Shown here piece by piece: positions 1 through 7,801 of a stretch of 64,000 nucleotides of DNA; the stretch's first letter is position 1; each line of letters starts with the position of its first letter. A model generated the notes under the pieces. That model searched no databases, had not been told where the DNA came from, and saw nothing but the letters and a program-made list of their open reading frames with translations. Origin of the DNA: VRUE01 sp963742535. Lineage in GTDB: Bacteria; Actinomycetota; Thermoleophilia; Solirubrobacterales; 70-9. Both the position numbers and the translations under genes were made by a program. The stretch lies in NCBI GenBank assembly GCA_963742535.1, contig CAVUMC010000002.1, positions 1,984,001 through 2,048,000 of the forward strand, read 5' to 3'.

Positions 1-1301
1 GCGCCCTGGCGCAGTTCCGATTCGCCGCCTAGGTCACGGGCGGTGCGGCGCAGGCGCTTCGTCACCGCTTCGACCCGTCCCGGGCCGGGCTTGGGCGAGA
101 CCGTGCCGCTGGCCAGCACCATCGCCGCCACTCCCGAGACGTGCGCCGCGGACATCGAGGTGCCGATGTAGTTGCGGGGCTCGCCGAAGCGGCTGGTGCT
201 GCCCGGCTTCAGCGTCACCTGGTAGATCGGGCCGGAGGAGATCGAGGCGCAGCCGGGCATCGGCGGCCCACCGCCGGGCGCGACCACGTCCACGTCGCGG
301 CCCGACAGCGTGTAGGCGCCGAGGCAGCCGCCCTCGGTGCTGCCGCCGACGCCGATCACGTGGGGACTGGTCGCCGGCGGCGAGACGCAGGTCTCAGAGC
401 CGAGGTTGCCGACCGAGGCGACCGCGATCGCCCCCCGGCGGTAAGCCAGGCGCAGCGCTTCGTCGACGACCGGGACGTCGCGCGCACAGCCGAAGTTGAA
501 GCTCATGTTGATCACGTCAGCGCCGTGGGTTGCGGCGAAGCGGATGCCCTTGGCGATCTCGTCGGCGCGGCCGCGGCCGTGAGCGTCGAGCACACGCACC
601 GGCATCAGGTTCGCCCGGTAGGCGATGCCGACCAGGCCGATGCCGTTGTTCGTCTTCTCGGCGATCGTGCCGGCGACGTGGGTGCCGTGGCCGAATTCGT
701 CGAGCGGCAGCTTGTCGTTGTCGACGAAGTCGTAGCCGGGGACGAACTGGTTGGCGGTGAAGTCAGGGCTGCGCTTGAAGCGGGGGGGCTTCGAGCGGTA
801 GGCGATGCCGCTGTCGAGTACGGCGACGGTCACCCCCTGGGCGCCGGGGTGGCGGGTGGCCTCGAGGTTTTCCCAGGCCCCGACGACGTTGATGCCGCCC
901 GGGGAGACCGGCACCAGCGGCGTCGGCGTCCCTTCCCAGGGCAGGAAGTTCCACTGCTTCAAGACCCAGCCACCGGGCGGGCCGGGCGATCCCCCGATCG
1001 GGCCGGGATCGTTCGGCACCGGGTCGGTCACTTCACTCGACTTCGCCGAGGCGGTCGCGACGAAGTTCGGCGTGGCGTAGGCCACGGCCGGGTCGCTGCG
1101 CAGGGCTGTTACCGCCGCGCGCACGTTGGCTCGCCGCGGCAGGGCTACCGTCCGCGGGCGCGATCCGGCGAGCTTGACGACGACCTGGTGCGGGACAAAG
1201 CCGTGTGCGGGGGAGACGGCGGGCACGGCTGCCGCCGCGTCGCCGGCCAAGGCCAGGGCCGCGAGCAGGATGGGGGCAGCGATCGAAAAACGACTCTTCA
1301 T
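1..1301 (-). CDS. Secreted subtilisin-like serine protease (S8), 3' end cut by window
   Basis: Exported peptidase S8 that hydrolyses proteins outside the cell. About 433 residues are visible from the ATG at 1301; the frame stays open to the window edge, so the C-terminus is missing. A signal peptide (about residues 1-25, alanine/leucine-rich) is followed by a short propeptide-like region. The catalytic triad is complete: Asp163 in VLDSGI, His205 in GHGTHVAG and Ser382 in GTSMSAAH. It is divergent from tadA, with about 95 bases between the starts. Family assignment is firm; substrate is unknown. Confidence 0.93.
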   Translation of the reverse strand, partial: MKSRFSIAAPILLAALALAGDAAAAVPAVSPAHGFVPHQVVVKLAGSRPRTVALPRRANVRAAVTALRSDPAVAYATPNFVATASAKSSEVTDPVPNDPGPIGGSPGPPGGWVLKQWNFLPWEGTPTPLVPVSPGGINVVGAWENLEATRHPGAQGVTVAVLDSGIAYRSKPPRFKRSPDFTANQFVPGYDFVDNDKLPLDEFGHGTHVAGTIAEKTNNGIGLVGIAYRANLMPVRVLDAHGRGRADEIAKGIRFAATHGADVINMSFNFGCARDVPVVDEALRLAYRRGAIAVASVGNLGSETCVSPPATSPHVIGVGGSTEGGCLGAYTLSGRDVDVVAPGGGPPMPGCASISSGPIYQVTLKPGSTSRFGEPRNYIGTSMSAAHVSGVAAMVLASGTVSPKPGPGRVEAVTKRLRRTARDLGGESELRQG

Positions 1302-1396
1302 CTTGTCTCAGCGCTCCCGAAATCCCTGCATCTCGGCGAGCCCTCACCTAACACGAGCCCGCCGTCGAAGTTGTAGTGACACATACTCCCCTATGT

Positions 1397-1864
1397 ATGG
1401 AGGCCGGTGCCAGCGAAGCCCTGCGGGAGCGGATGATGCTCCTGGCGATCGAGCGAGCCCGCACGGCCGAGAGCCACGGCGACGTCCCGATCGGTGCCGT
1501 CCTCGCCCGTGGGGAGGAGGTGCTCGGCGCCGCCGGCAACGAGCGCGAGCTGCGCGCCGACCCCACCGCTCACGCCGAGATCCTCGCGATCCGCGCCGCC
1601 GCCGAGGCGCTGGGCGGCTGGCGCCTGCCCGAGACGACCCTCTACATCACGCTCGAGCCCTGCGCGATGTGCGCTGGCGCAATCGTCCTCGCCCGCATCC
1701 CCCAAGTCGTCTACGGCGCCCCCGACCCCAAGGCCGGCGCTGCCGGCAGCGTCCTCGACGTCCTCGCCGAGCCCGCCCTCAACCACCGCCCCGAGGTCAC
1801 CGGCGGCGTCCTCGAACCTGAGTGCGCCGCCCTCCTGCGCGAGTTCTTCAGCTCGCGGCGCTAG
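1397..1864 (+). CDS. tadA: tRNA-specific adenosine deaminase TadA
   Basis: Zinc-dependent deaminase converting A34 to inosine in the tRNA-Arg(ACG) anticodon. The protein has 155 residues from ATG 1397, normal for the family. The cytidine-deaminase-fold motifs are present: His59-Ala-Glu61 (zinc ligand and proton shuttle) and PCAMC with Cys89 and Cys92. A GTG at 1376 would add seven residues; the ATG is preferred because the extension MTHTPLC adds nothing conserved. Neither start has a clear ribosome binding site. Guanine or cytosine deaminases share the motifs, but the length and the PCAMCAGAI context fit TadA. Confidence 0.88.
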   Translation: MEAGASEALRERMMLLAIERARTAESHGDVPIGAVLARGEEVLGAAGNERELRADPTAHAEILAIRAAAEALGGWRLPETTLYITLEPCAMCAGAIVLARIPQVVYGAPDPKAGAAGSVLDVLAEPALNHRPEVTGGVLEPECAALLREFFSSRR

Positions 1865-1936
1865 CGGGGAAGACTTTCGCCAGGCGGTCCTTGGCCGGGA
1901 ATGGCGACGGCAATCGGTGCAACACCACGAGTACAC

Positions 1937-1947
1937 AGTGTTACACT
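1937..1947. promoter_or_regulatory. Putative autoregulatory operator of the VapBC-like module
   Basis: AGTGTTACACT is a perfect palindrome around one central base (two 5-base arms), ending 8 bases before the antitoxin ATG. Antitoxins of toxin-antitoxin pairs usually bind such sites to repress their own operon. The position over the ribosome binding region fits; binding is inference. Confidence 0.45.
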
Positions 1948-1954
1948 CGCCTGC

Positions 1955-2209
1955 ATGCCCACCAGCAAGCCGCGCTACATGCTCACCGACACCGGTGAGC
2001 TCAGTGATCTCCTCGACGCCGCCCAGCGCCATTGGCCCGAGGTGACCAGTCGCAAGGATCTCCTCCTGCGGCTTGCCGCCGCCGGCGCGGAGACGATCGC
2101 AACCGAGGCACAGAGGCGCCGCGAAGTCATCGACGAGACCGCCGGAGCCCTCACGGGCATCTACGAGCCAGGCGAACTCGCGCGGCTGCGCGAGGACTGG
2201 CCCGAATGA
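1955..2209 (+). CDS. Putative VapB-type antitoxin
   Basis: Small 84-residue protein directly upstream of, and overlapping, a PIN-domain toxin gene (ATGA, stop at 2207-2209). No antitoxin fold can be named from sequence with certainty: the chain is mostly predicted helix, with a basic stretch around SRKDLLLRLAAAG and an acidic C-terminus (ELARLREDWPE), the usual form of an antitoxin that wraps its toxin. Start at ATG 1955 is chosen because the palindrome lies just upstream; an earlier ATG at 1901 would place the operator inside the gene. Identification rests mainly on context. Confidence 0.7.
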   Translation: MPTSKPRYMLTDTGELSDLLDAAQRHWPEVTSRKDLLLRLAAAGAETIATEAQRRREVIDETAGALTGIYEPGELARLREDWPE

Positions 2210-2589
2210 TCGTCCTCGACGCGAGTGTCCTGATCGCCTACCTCGACGGCGGCGATGCGCATCACGAGTCCGCCGTGGAGCTGCTTCGGTCCCATGCCAT
2301 AGAGCTTCTCGGCGCCAGTCAGATCAGCCTCGCCGAGACGCTCGTGGCGCCGGCTCGCGCGGGCCGTCTTGACGATGCACGGCAAGCGCTCGAGAAACTC
2401 GCCGTTCGCGAACTCCCCTTCGGGCAAGACGCCTCATCGCGCCTCGCCGGGCTCCGGGCTGACACTGGCCTCAAGCTCCCCGACTGCTGCGTACTGCTCG
2501 CGGCCGAGGATCACGCCGGCGGGATCGCCAGCTTCGATCGGGGCTTGCGCCAGCACGCTGAAGGCCTGGGCATCCCGGTCGTCGATTGA
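2206..2589 (+). CDS. PIN-domain ribonuclease toxin (VapC-like)
   Basis: PIN-fold RNase of 127 residues, the toxin half of a VapBC-type pair. The acidic metal-binding residues are visible: Asp5 in VLDASVLIAYLD, Glu44 in SLAETLV, Asp93 in KLPDCCVLLAA and Asp111 in SFDRGLR. Translation is coupled to the antitoxin through a 4-base ATGA overlap. VapC family members cut tRNA or rRNA; the target here cannot be read from sequence. The downstream ubiquitin-like operon starts only 47 bases later on the same strand. Confidence 0.87.
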   Translation: MIVLDASVLIAYLDGGDAHHESAVELLRSHAIELLGASQISLAETLVAPARAGRLDDARQALEKLAVRELPFGQDASSRLAGLRADTGLKLPDCCVLLAAEDHAGGIASFDRGLRQHAEGLGIPVVD

Positions 2590-2608
2590 ACTATCAGAAG
2601 TGATAGTT
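2589..2608. promoter_or_regulatory. Perfect AT-rich palindrome upstream of the Ubl-conjugation operon (operator candidate)
   Basis: AACTATCA-GAAG-TGATAGTT: two perfect 8-base arms around four bases, starting at the last base of the vapC stop codon and ending 28 bases before the ATG of the JAMM-E1 gene. It is flanked by a weak -35-like TTGAAC (2586-2591) and -10-like TTTACT (2607-2612), so it would sit in the promoter spacer. The AT-rich arms in GC-rich DNA and the lack of a T-tract argue for a repressor site, not a terminator. Confidence 0.5.
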
Positions 2609-2636
2609 TACTCAACCCTTTTGGAGGGGGGCCTCG

Positions 2637-4484
2637 ATGCTCTACGTTCTCGACGCAGTTCTGAACGCGATCGATCACAGTATCGCCACCCACGAGCCTG
2701 AGCGTGGAGGCGCACTGCTAGGCCCCGCGGGCCGGGCAGTCATCACCTCGTTTGTGTTCGACGACGAGGCCGAGGCGACGCGTACCACCTACAAGCCATC
2801 TCGTGCACTTGCTGAGTACGTGCACGAGTTGGAGAGCGAAAGAGCCTTGGAGTTCAAGGGCATTGTCCATTCGCATCCCGGCGGGTTCGACCGACCTTCG
2901 TTCCAGGACGAACGAGAGCTCGAGACGGGTCTCTCTCTGAATCCCCATCTTGCCCTCTATGCGGCGCCAATCGTCACCCAGTCGATCGATGGGTCCCAAT
3001 TGAGCGACCACGAGCTGCCGCTATCCGTCGACTCAAAGATTTCCTTTTTCACCGCAACGCGAATACGTGAGGGGAATATCCTCGTGGAGGAGAAAAGCGT
3101 CAAAAACGTTCCATTGCACAAACACTTGGTGGATGTAAGTCACCACTTTGAAGCTGAGCAAGAATCGGATATCGAGCTGATCTCGCAGCAGCTCTCGGGT
3201 GTTGACGTACTTGCGGGAAGGATCACTTTTCCGGGGGACCTCGAGCTTCTCATCCTTACCAGCGAGCTCTATCCGGACGTACCCCCGATCGTACTCGCGA
3301 CACAAGCGGGCGAGACTCGTCAGCTCCAGGTCAAGTGGGATTTGGAGCTGCCGCCCGACCGCAGGCTGCTCGAAGGAATCGCCTCGGTGGTTGCGGGCAA
3401 GCCGCCGTTCTCATTCGGCTACGGTCCGCGGCCAAATCTGCTGCTTACGGACGACCCGGAACGTGCCGCGGCGGCGCATTGGCAGGCAGGCTTCAGCGGC
3501 TATGCGCCCTCAGCTCAATCCGAGGCAGTGCGGCAGGGGCTGTTCGCCCGCTCCAAAGGTCTGCTGTCAGACGACCTGACAAATTCCAGGGTTCTCATCT
3601 TCGGCGCGGGTTCTGTCGGGTCGGTGCTGGCCGAGCAGCTCGCGCGGAGCGGTGTGGGGGAGATTTCGATCGTCGATCCCGAGCTCGTTGAGGCGGCCAA
3701 CATCTCCCGCACGGTCTACGAGGCGGCCGACATCGGTGTCGCCAAGCCAGCCGCGCTCGCCCGCCACCTGCTCCAGATCAATCCCACTCTCGAGGCGAAG
3801 GTTTTGGAGTCAGCGGTGCAGGAGATCGACAAGGAGGAGCTGGAAGAGACCGTGCGGAACGCCTCCCTTGTGATCGCCGCGACGGACGATCCCGATGCCC
3901 AACTGCGCGTCAATCGACACGCATACAGACAGGGAACCCCCGCCTTGTACGTTGGTTTGACGGCGGGCGCCAACGGTGGTGAGGTGGTCATGGTCGTGCC
4001 TGAGGAGACGCCGTGCTACCTCTGCGCGACGGTGATCCGACACGAGGCGCCGGGCGCGGATCAGCTCGCGTCCGATGTCGACTACGGAACCGGGAGGTTG
4101 AAGGGAGAGATCGCTCTCGGTTGCGACATCCATCATGTAACCACGGCTGCAACCAAGTTGGCCCTCTCTCTTCTGGTGAAAGACAAAGAAACCTCGCTAT
4201 CGACCTTCGCGCCGGCGGCCGTCGATGAGCAGCAAACCTATTTCACCATGTCGATGGTTCCGGATTACTGGATGTACCCGCAGCTCTTCGAGGGCGTAAA
4301 GGGCCAGTACTCACACCAGAGCGTCTGGCTCACCCCCTCCCGTCGCCCGGCTTGCCCAATATGCGGCTCTTCGCGAGCCGACGACGGGGAGATTCAAGAG
4401 GAGAAAGAGCTGTCTCTGGACGCGGTCCGAGCAGCTGCGCCAAACCCCCATTCACCCGTGCAGGAGGAGGAGAATGATGTCTAG
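2637..4484 (+). CDS. JAMM peptidase / RWD-like / E1 activating-enzyme fusion protein
   Basis: A 615-residue three-part protein. Residues 1-130 carry a complete JAMM zinc isopeptidase motif: Glu22, then His78, His80, Ser88 and Asp91 in HSHPGGFDRPSFQD. Residues about 165-260 look like an RWD or inactive E2 fold with the hallmark YPDVPP (212-217). Residues about 295-580 are a ThiF/E1 adenylation domain: GAGSVGS (323-329), Asp347, Lys370, and Cys pairs 460/463 and 573/576 for structural zinc. Cys486, where ThiF carries its thiolating cysteine, is the likely catalytic cysteine (inference). Strong RBS (GGAGGGGG). It overlaps the next gene by 11 bases. GC is lower than in neighbours, suggesting transfer. 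Confidence 0.88.
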   Translation: MLYVLDAVLNAIDHSIATHEPERGGALLGPAGRAVITSFVFDDEAEATRTTYKPSRALAEYVHELESERALEFKGIVHSHPGGFDRPSFQDERELETGLSLNPHLALYAAPIVTQSIDGSQLSDHELPLSVDSKISFFTATRIREGNILVEEKSVKNVPLHKHLVDVSHHFEAEQESDIELISQQLSGVDVLAGRITFPGDLELLILTSELYPDVPPIVLATQAGETRQLQVKWDLELPPDRRLLEGIASVVAGKPPFSFGYGPRPNLLLTDDPERAAAAHWQAGFSGYAPSAQSEAVRQGLFARSKGLLSDDLTNSRVLIFGAGSVGSVLAEQLARSGVGEISIVDPELVEAANISRTVYEAADIGVAKPAALARHLLQINPTLEAKVLESAVQEIDKEELEETVRNASLVIAATDDPDAQLRVNRHAYRQGTPALYVGLTAGANGGEVVMVVPEETPCYLCATVIRHEAPGADQLASDVDYGTGRLKGEIALGCDIHHVTTAATKLALSLLVKDKETSLSTFAPAAVDEQQTYFTMSMVPDYWMYPQLFEGVKGQYSHQSVWLTPSRRPACPICGSSRADDGEIQEEKELSLDAVRAAAPNPHSPVQEEENDV

Positions 4485-4674
4485 CGACCAGGTCGACTTG
4501 AACAAACTCCGCGACGTTTTCGTTAAAAACGCGTCGCAGGAGAACGCCTTTCCTAAAGACAAAGACGACAAGGTCTACGTCGACGACAAAGGTGGCATCG
4601 TGGTTGGAGCGGATGCGGCGAACAAGGACCCGCGTCGTCTTTCCGAGGTGCACCAGGCCACTTTTGCAGTGTGA
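4474..4674 (+). CDS. Small protein between E1 and E2 genes; unrecognised, possible modifier or partner
   Basis: 66 residues, starting at ATGATG inside the end of the JAMM-E1 gene after an AGGAGGAGG ribosome binding site, and ending in a GTGA overlap with the E2-like gene, so it is tightly coupled to both. The sequence is charged, with an N-terminal helix-like part (DLNKLRDVFVKN) and a strand-like part (KVYVDDKGGIVVGAD). It sits where related operons encode the ubiquitin-like modifier, but it ends in FAV, not GlyGly, and no beta-grasp pattern is evident. It may be a modifier, a substrate or an accessory factor; function unknown. Confidence 0.75.
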   Translation: MMSSDQVDLNKLRDVFVKNASQENAFPKDKDDKVYVDDKGGIVVGADAANKDPRRLSEVHQATFAV

Positions 4675-5039
4675 CTGCGCGCATCGAACAGGAGCGACTG
4701 ACCGTGGCCGAACGGCTGCCATCGTCCGCTAGCCATGTCGTAGTGGACGGTGTCTCCGGTTGGTTTTATACCTTCACCAGTGAGCTGGCCGACGAGTACA
4801 CGATGTTCGTCTACTGGGAGAGTGCGACCGGCCTGTACAAGGTGAAGCTTGTCTTCCCGGAAGTCAATATGTCGAGCCTCGATCCGCACAGGCAGCATCT
4901 GTTCTCCGACGGCAACATCTGCTTGGCGAACGCAGTGGGTCTGCCGAGCCTCGAGCAGGCATATGCCAAGTCGGTGCTCTTTGCAAACGCCTGGAGCTTC
5001 CAGGAACGGGGGCACGGATTTCCCTTCTCCGCGACCTGA
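4671..5039 (+). CDS. E2-like ubiquitin-conjugating enzyme (UBC fold), bacterial type
   Basis: 122 residues starting at GTG 4671, overlapping the previous stop. The core fits a bacterial E2: a beta-sheet with YKVKLVFPEV (56-65), then HLFSDGNICL with the presumed thioester cysteine Cys84 and conserved His76, followed by helices. Eukaryotic E2s have HPN before the catalytic Cys-Leu; the HPN tripeptide is replaced here, as in many bacterial E2 families. It would take an activated modifier from the E1 domain encoded two genes upstream. Assignment rests on the GNICL motif, length and operon. Confidence 0.72.
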   Translation: MTARIEQERLTVAERLPSSASHVVVDGVSGWFYTFTSELADEYTMFVYWESATGLYKVKLVFPEVNMSSLDPHRQHLFSDGNICLANAVGLPSLEQAYAKSVLFANAWSFQERGHGFPFSAT

Positions 5040-5078
5040 GTCGGCGCGGGTGCGGGGACCTTCTCCGAGTCAGCGCCG

Positions 5079-5606
5079 ATGAGCAATCCAGACCTGAACG
5101 CTCTGCGCAGGGAGGCACGCAGGCGGCGTACCCAGCGGGTATGGCGTCCCCCCACGACGCTGCCGCGCCCCCCAAAACGACCTCGACGCAGGAAGACGCG
5201 ACGCCGTGTCGTCCTAGCGGGCGCTGTCCTAATCGCGCTGGCACTCCATTTCGGTGGCCTCTCCGTCGTCGAGGATCTGTTGTTCGGCTCGTCCGAGGTC
5301 GTCGGCGTCTCACGCTATAAGCGCGGCGGCTACAGGGCCGAAGTCCTCTCCGTTGAGCGCCAGAGGAAGACGTTCGGGGTCCGGTTCGCCGCCCGTGGGA
5401 AGAGAGACCTGCGGGCCCCCGGCCATTCTTGTGTCGAAATTCGCGGCTCCCGCCGGGTCCGGCCTTTTGCGGTTCGGCTCAACACGCGCCGGCCGGGTCG
5501 GTACGCGGGCACGATGAGGTTTCGATACGCCGGGTCGGGCCCCTATCGGTTCCGATACTCGTGCCGGAGGGACTACACCTTCGCGCTCCTTTTCCGGCGG
5601 AGATGA
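5079..5606 (+). CDS. Basic single-pass membrane protein, unrecognised
   Basis: 175 residues. An arginine/proline-rich cytoplasmic N-terminus (1-43) leads into one membrane segment (about 44-65, VVLAGAVLIALALHFGG), then a basic extracytoplasmic domain with two cysteines (CVEIRG and YSCRRD) that could form a disulfide. It follows the E2-like gene by 39 bases on the same strand, so it may belong to the operon as membrane partner or target, but nothing in the sequence proves a link. Confidence 0.65.
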   Translation: MSNPDLNALRREARRRRTQRVWRPPTTLPRPPKRPRRRKTRRRVVLAGAVLIALALHFGGLSVVEDLLFGSSEVVGVSRYKRGGYRAEVLSVERQRKTFGVRFAARGKRDLRAPGHSCVEIRGSRRVRPFAVRLNTRRPGRYAGTMRFRYAGSGPYRFRYSCRRDYTFALLFRRR

Positions 5607-5644
5607 ACCCCGGGCCGGTGGCGGAGGCGCTTGGGCCCGTTCAG

Positions 5645-5734
5645 CGGAGAGGGTGGGATTCGAACCCACGAGGCGGGTTAACCCCGCCCACGCGATTTCC
5701 AGTCGCGCTCCTTAAGCCACTCGGACACCTCTCC
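5645..5734 (-). tRNA. tRNA-Ser (GGA)
   Basis: 90-base class II tRNA on the minus strand. Acceptor stem GGAGAGG/CCTCTCC, anticodon loop CTGGAAA giving anticodon GGA (reads UCC/UCU), a long variable arm typical of serine tRNAs and T-loop TTCGAAT. The 3' CCA is not encoded. Confidence 0.97.
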
Positions 5735-5757
5735 GTGGGTTCAGCAAGCGTATTGCT

Positions 5758-7728
5758 TCAGGAAGCCGCGGCGAGCTCGGCGGTGACCGGCTGCGGCTGT
5801 GGTGCGGGCGCAGGGGTTGGCAGCGTGAGCACGATCGCCTCCTCGATCGGCGCGGGCACCGCCGGGCGGCGACCGCGCAGGCGCTCGTGGCTGCAGACGA
5901 CGTAGCACCACTCCATCAGGCGCATGCGGGAGCTGGCGTCGATCTCGGTGATCGTCGCCCCGATCAGATGGCGGCCCTCGGTCTCGCGGCAGGAGCGGAT
6001 CTCGACCTGCGTCGCGACTTCGTGCGGGTCGCCTTTGGCGTCTTGGAGGGTGAGCAGGACGGCAGGTTTCGAGCCGACCGCCAGGGGTGCGTCGAGCACG
6101 AGCCCGACCCCGGCGGCGCTGGCGTCGATCAGGCGCCCGTTGACCTGACCGTCGTCGGCGAAGCATTCAGCCGCCGCGTCACCCTCGAAGCGGTAGACGA
6201 GGCGGCGCTGCTGGCGGCGGCCGACGGCGAAGAGCGTGCGCAGGATGCGGCGCATCTCGACCAGTCCGAGCAGCGGCACGATCACGGCGGCGATTCCCGG
6301 CAGGCTGGGCAACAGTCCGACGCCGGCCAGGTCGAGCAGGCGTATTACGGTCCCCCCGCCGACCACGACGGCGCAGAGGAGCACCAGGGGCAGCTTGCGC
6401 ACCGACTCGATCCCGCCGCCGCCGGTGCCCTGCTTTGGCGTCACCTTGAAGGCGGTGTGGCCGGGGCGGAAGATGCAGCGCAGGGCGCGCGTGTAGATCT
6501 CCATCGTCAGCAGCTCGTAGTGGGCGGTCTCGCCGATCTTCATGTAGCCGCGGGCGAGCGCCGCGCCGGCGCCCAGGTTGAGCGTCACGTAGGGCAGCCA
6601 GAGCGCGGCAAGGGCGACGACGCTGATCTTCATCGGCAGCTCGCCGGTCCACATCACCAGGCCGAGTGTCGCCATCAGCAGCAGCCGCATTGGCGGCGCC
6701 AGATAGGCGAAGAGGCTGGCGAAGTAAGAGAGTCGCTGCAGGGGGTGCAGCTCCTTGGCGCGCAGCGGAGACTCGGGCAGGGTGAAGACGGCGAGGTTGC
6801 CGCGAGCCCAGCGGTCGCGCTGCAGCAGGTAGCCGTCGAGGTCGTGCGGGGCCAGGCCCTGGACCAGGACCTCGTCGTGGTAGCGGCTCTTCCAGCCGTT
6901 GCGCTGCATGCGGATCGTCGTGTGGAAGTCCTCGGCGATCGTCTCGGTGGCGACGCCGCCGATTTCGAGCAGCGCCTCGCGCCGGATCAGGGCGGCCGAG
7001 CCGCACCAGTAAGCGGCACCGTGGCGGTCCTTGCCGGGGCAGACGACGCGGTAGAAGAGCGACTGCTCGTGGCGGCCGACGACGTAATGCTGGACTGAGT
7101 CGTGATTGAAGAAGTCGTGCGGGCTCTGCACCAGCGCCATCCGCTCGTCGTCGAAATAGCCGACCATCGCGTCGAGCGCGTCGGGCATCGGCACGTGGTC
7201 GGCGTCGAGCATCAGCACCAGTTCGCCCTCGGTGCGCCCCAGGGCGGCGTTGATGTTGCCCGCCTTGGCGTGCGAGTTGTCCGGGCGGGTCAGGTACTCG
7301 GCCCCGGCGATCCTGGCGAGCTCCTCCATCTCCGGCCGCCGCCCGTCGTCGAGCAGGTAGGTGGTGTGTGGGTAGTTGAGCGCGCGGCAACCAGCGAGCG
7401 TCGCCGCGATCACCTCGCTGGGCTCGTCGTAGGTGCAGACGTAAACGTCGACCGAACGCCCCGGGCTCGCCGGTGGTCTCTGCGCCGGCGGCCGCGACCA
7501 GGAGAACCAGGCCAGCGTGCCGAGCGCCCAGAGTCCGTAGATCTCGGTCACCAGCAGCATTCCGTAGGCGACGGGGCTCGCCCCCTGGCTGCTCCAACCG
7601 ATTCGCCAGATCAGGTAGCCGACGCCCCAGAGCAGGGCGACGATCGCCAGCGAGCGCAGCAGTAAGGGATGGCGGTCGAAGAACCGCCCGATTCGGGTCT
7701 GCGCGCTGCTTTCCATCGAGGGATGCAT
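5758..7728 (-). CDS. Cellulose-synthase-like family 2 glycosyltransferase with PilZ domain
   Basis: Membrane processive glycosyltransferase of about 656 residues resembling BcsA. N-terminal membrane segments (about 20-80) precede a GT2 domain with DDG (127-129), DAD (175-177), AED (265-267) and QRDRW (303-307). More membrane helices follow, then a PilZ-like domain (about 525-630), which in BcsA binds cyclic di-GMP; the usual RxxxR/DxSxxG elements appear as RRQQRRLVYR and DASAAG. It probably makes an extracellular glucan. The ATG at 7728 is chosen because longer versions would overlap the divergent ferritin-like gene; ATG 7716 is also possible. No BcsB or other partner is nearby. Confidence 0.86.
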   Translation of the reverse strand: MHPSMESSAQTRIGRFFDRHPLLLRSLAIVALLWGVGYLIWRIGWSSQGASPVAYGMLLVTEIYGLWALGTLAWFSWSRPPAQRPPASPGRSVDVYVCTYDEPSEVIAATLAGCRALNYPHTTYLLDDGRRPEMEELARIAGAEYLTRPDNSHAKAGNINAALGRTEGELVLMLDADHVPMPDALDAMVGYFDDERMALVQSPHDFFNHDSVQHYVVGRHEQSLFYRVVCPGKDRHGAAYWCGSAALIRREALLEIGGVATETIAEDFHTTIRMQRNGWKSRYHDEVLVQGLAPHDLDGYLLQRDRWARGNLAVFTLPESPLRAKELHPLQRLSYFASLFAYLAPPMRLLLMATLGLVMWTGELPMKISVVALAALWLPYVTLNLGAGAALARGYMKIGETAHYELLTMEIYTRALRCIFRPGHTAFKVTPKQGTGGGGIESVRKLPLVLLCAVVVGGGTVIRLLDLAGVGLLPSLPGIAAVIVPLLGLVEMRRILRTLFAVGRRQQRRLVYRFEGDAAAECFADDGQVNGRLIDASAAGVGLVLDAPLAVGSKPAVLLTLQDAKGDPHEVATQVEIRSCRETEGRHLIGATITEIDASSRMRLMEWCYVVCSHERLRGRRPAVPAPIEEAIVLTLPTPAPAPQPQPVTAELAAAS

Positions 7729-7801
7729 CGGCGGAGGCACGCGAGTCCTTGAGGCCGTACCGTTCGCTCCCCAGTCCAGCAACGATGGAGGCACTAGCAC
7801 G

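Noticed and set aside
141..1376. Long plus-strand frame opposite the protease gene
   Set aside because: Arg/Gly/Ala/Asp-rich translation with no family features; it is the antisense shadow of the S8 protease, whose triad is complete on the minus strand.
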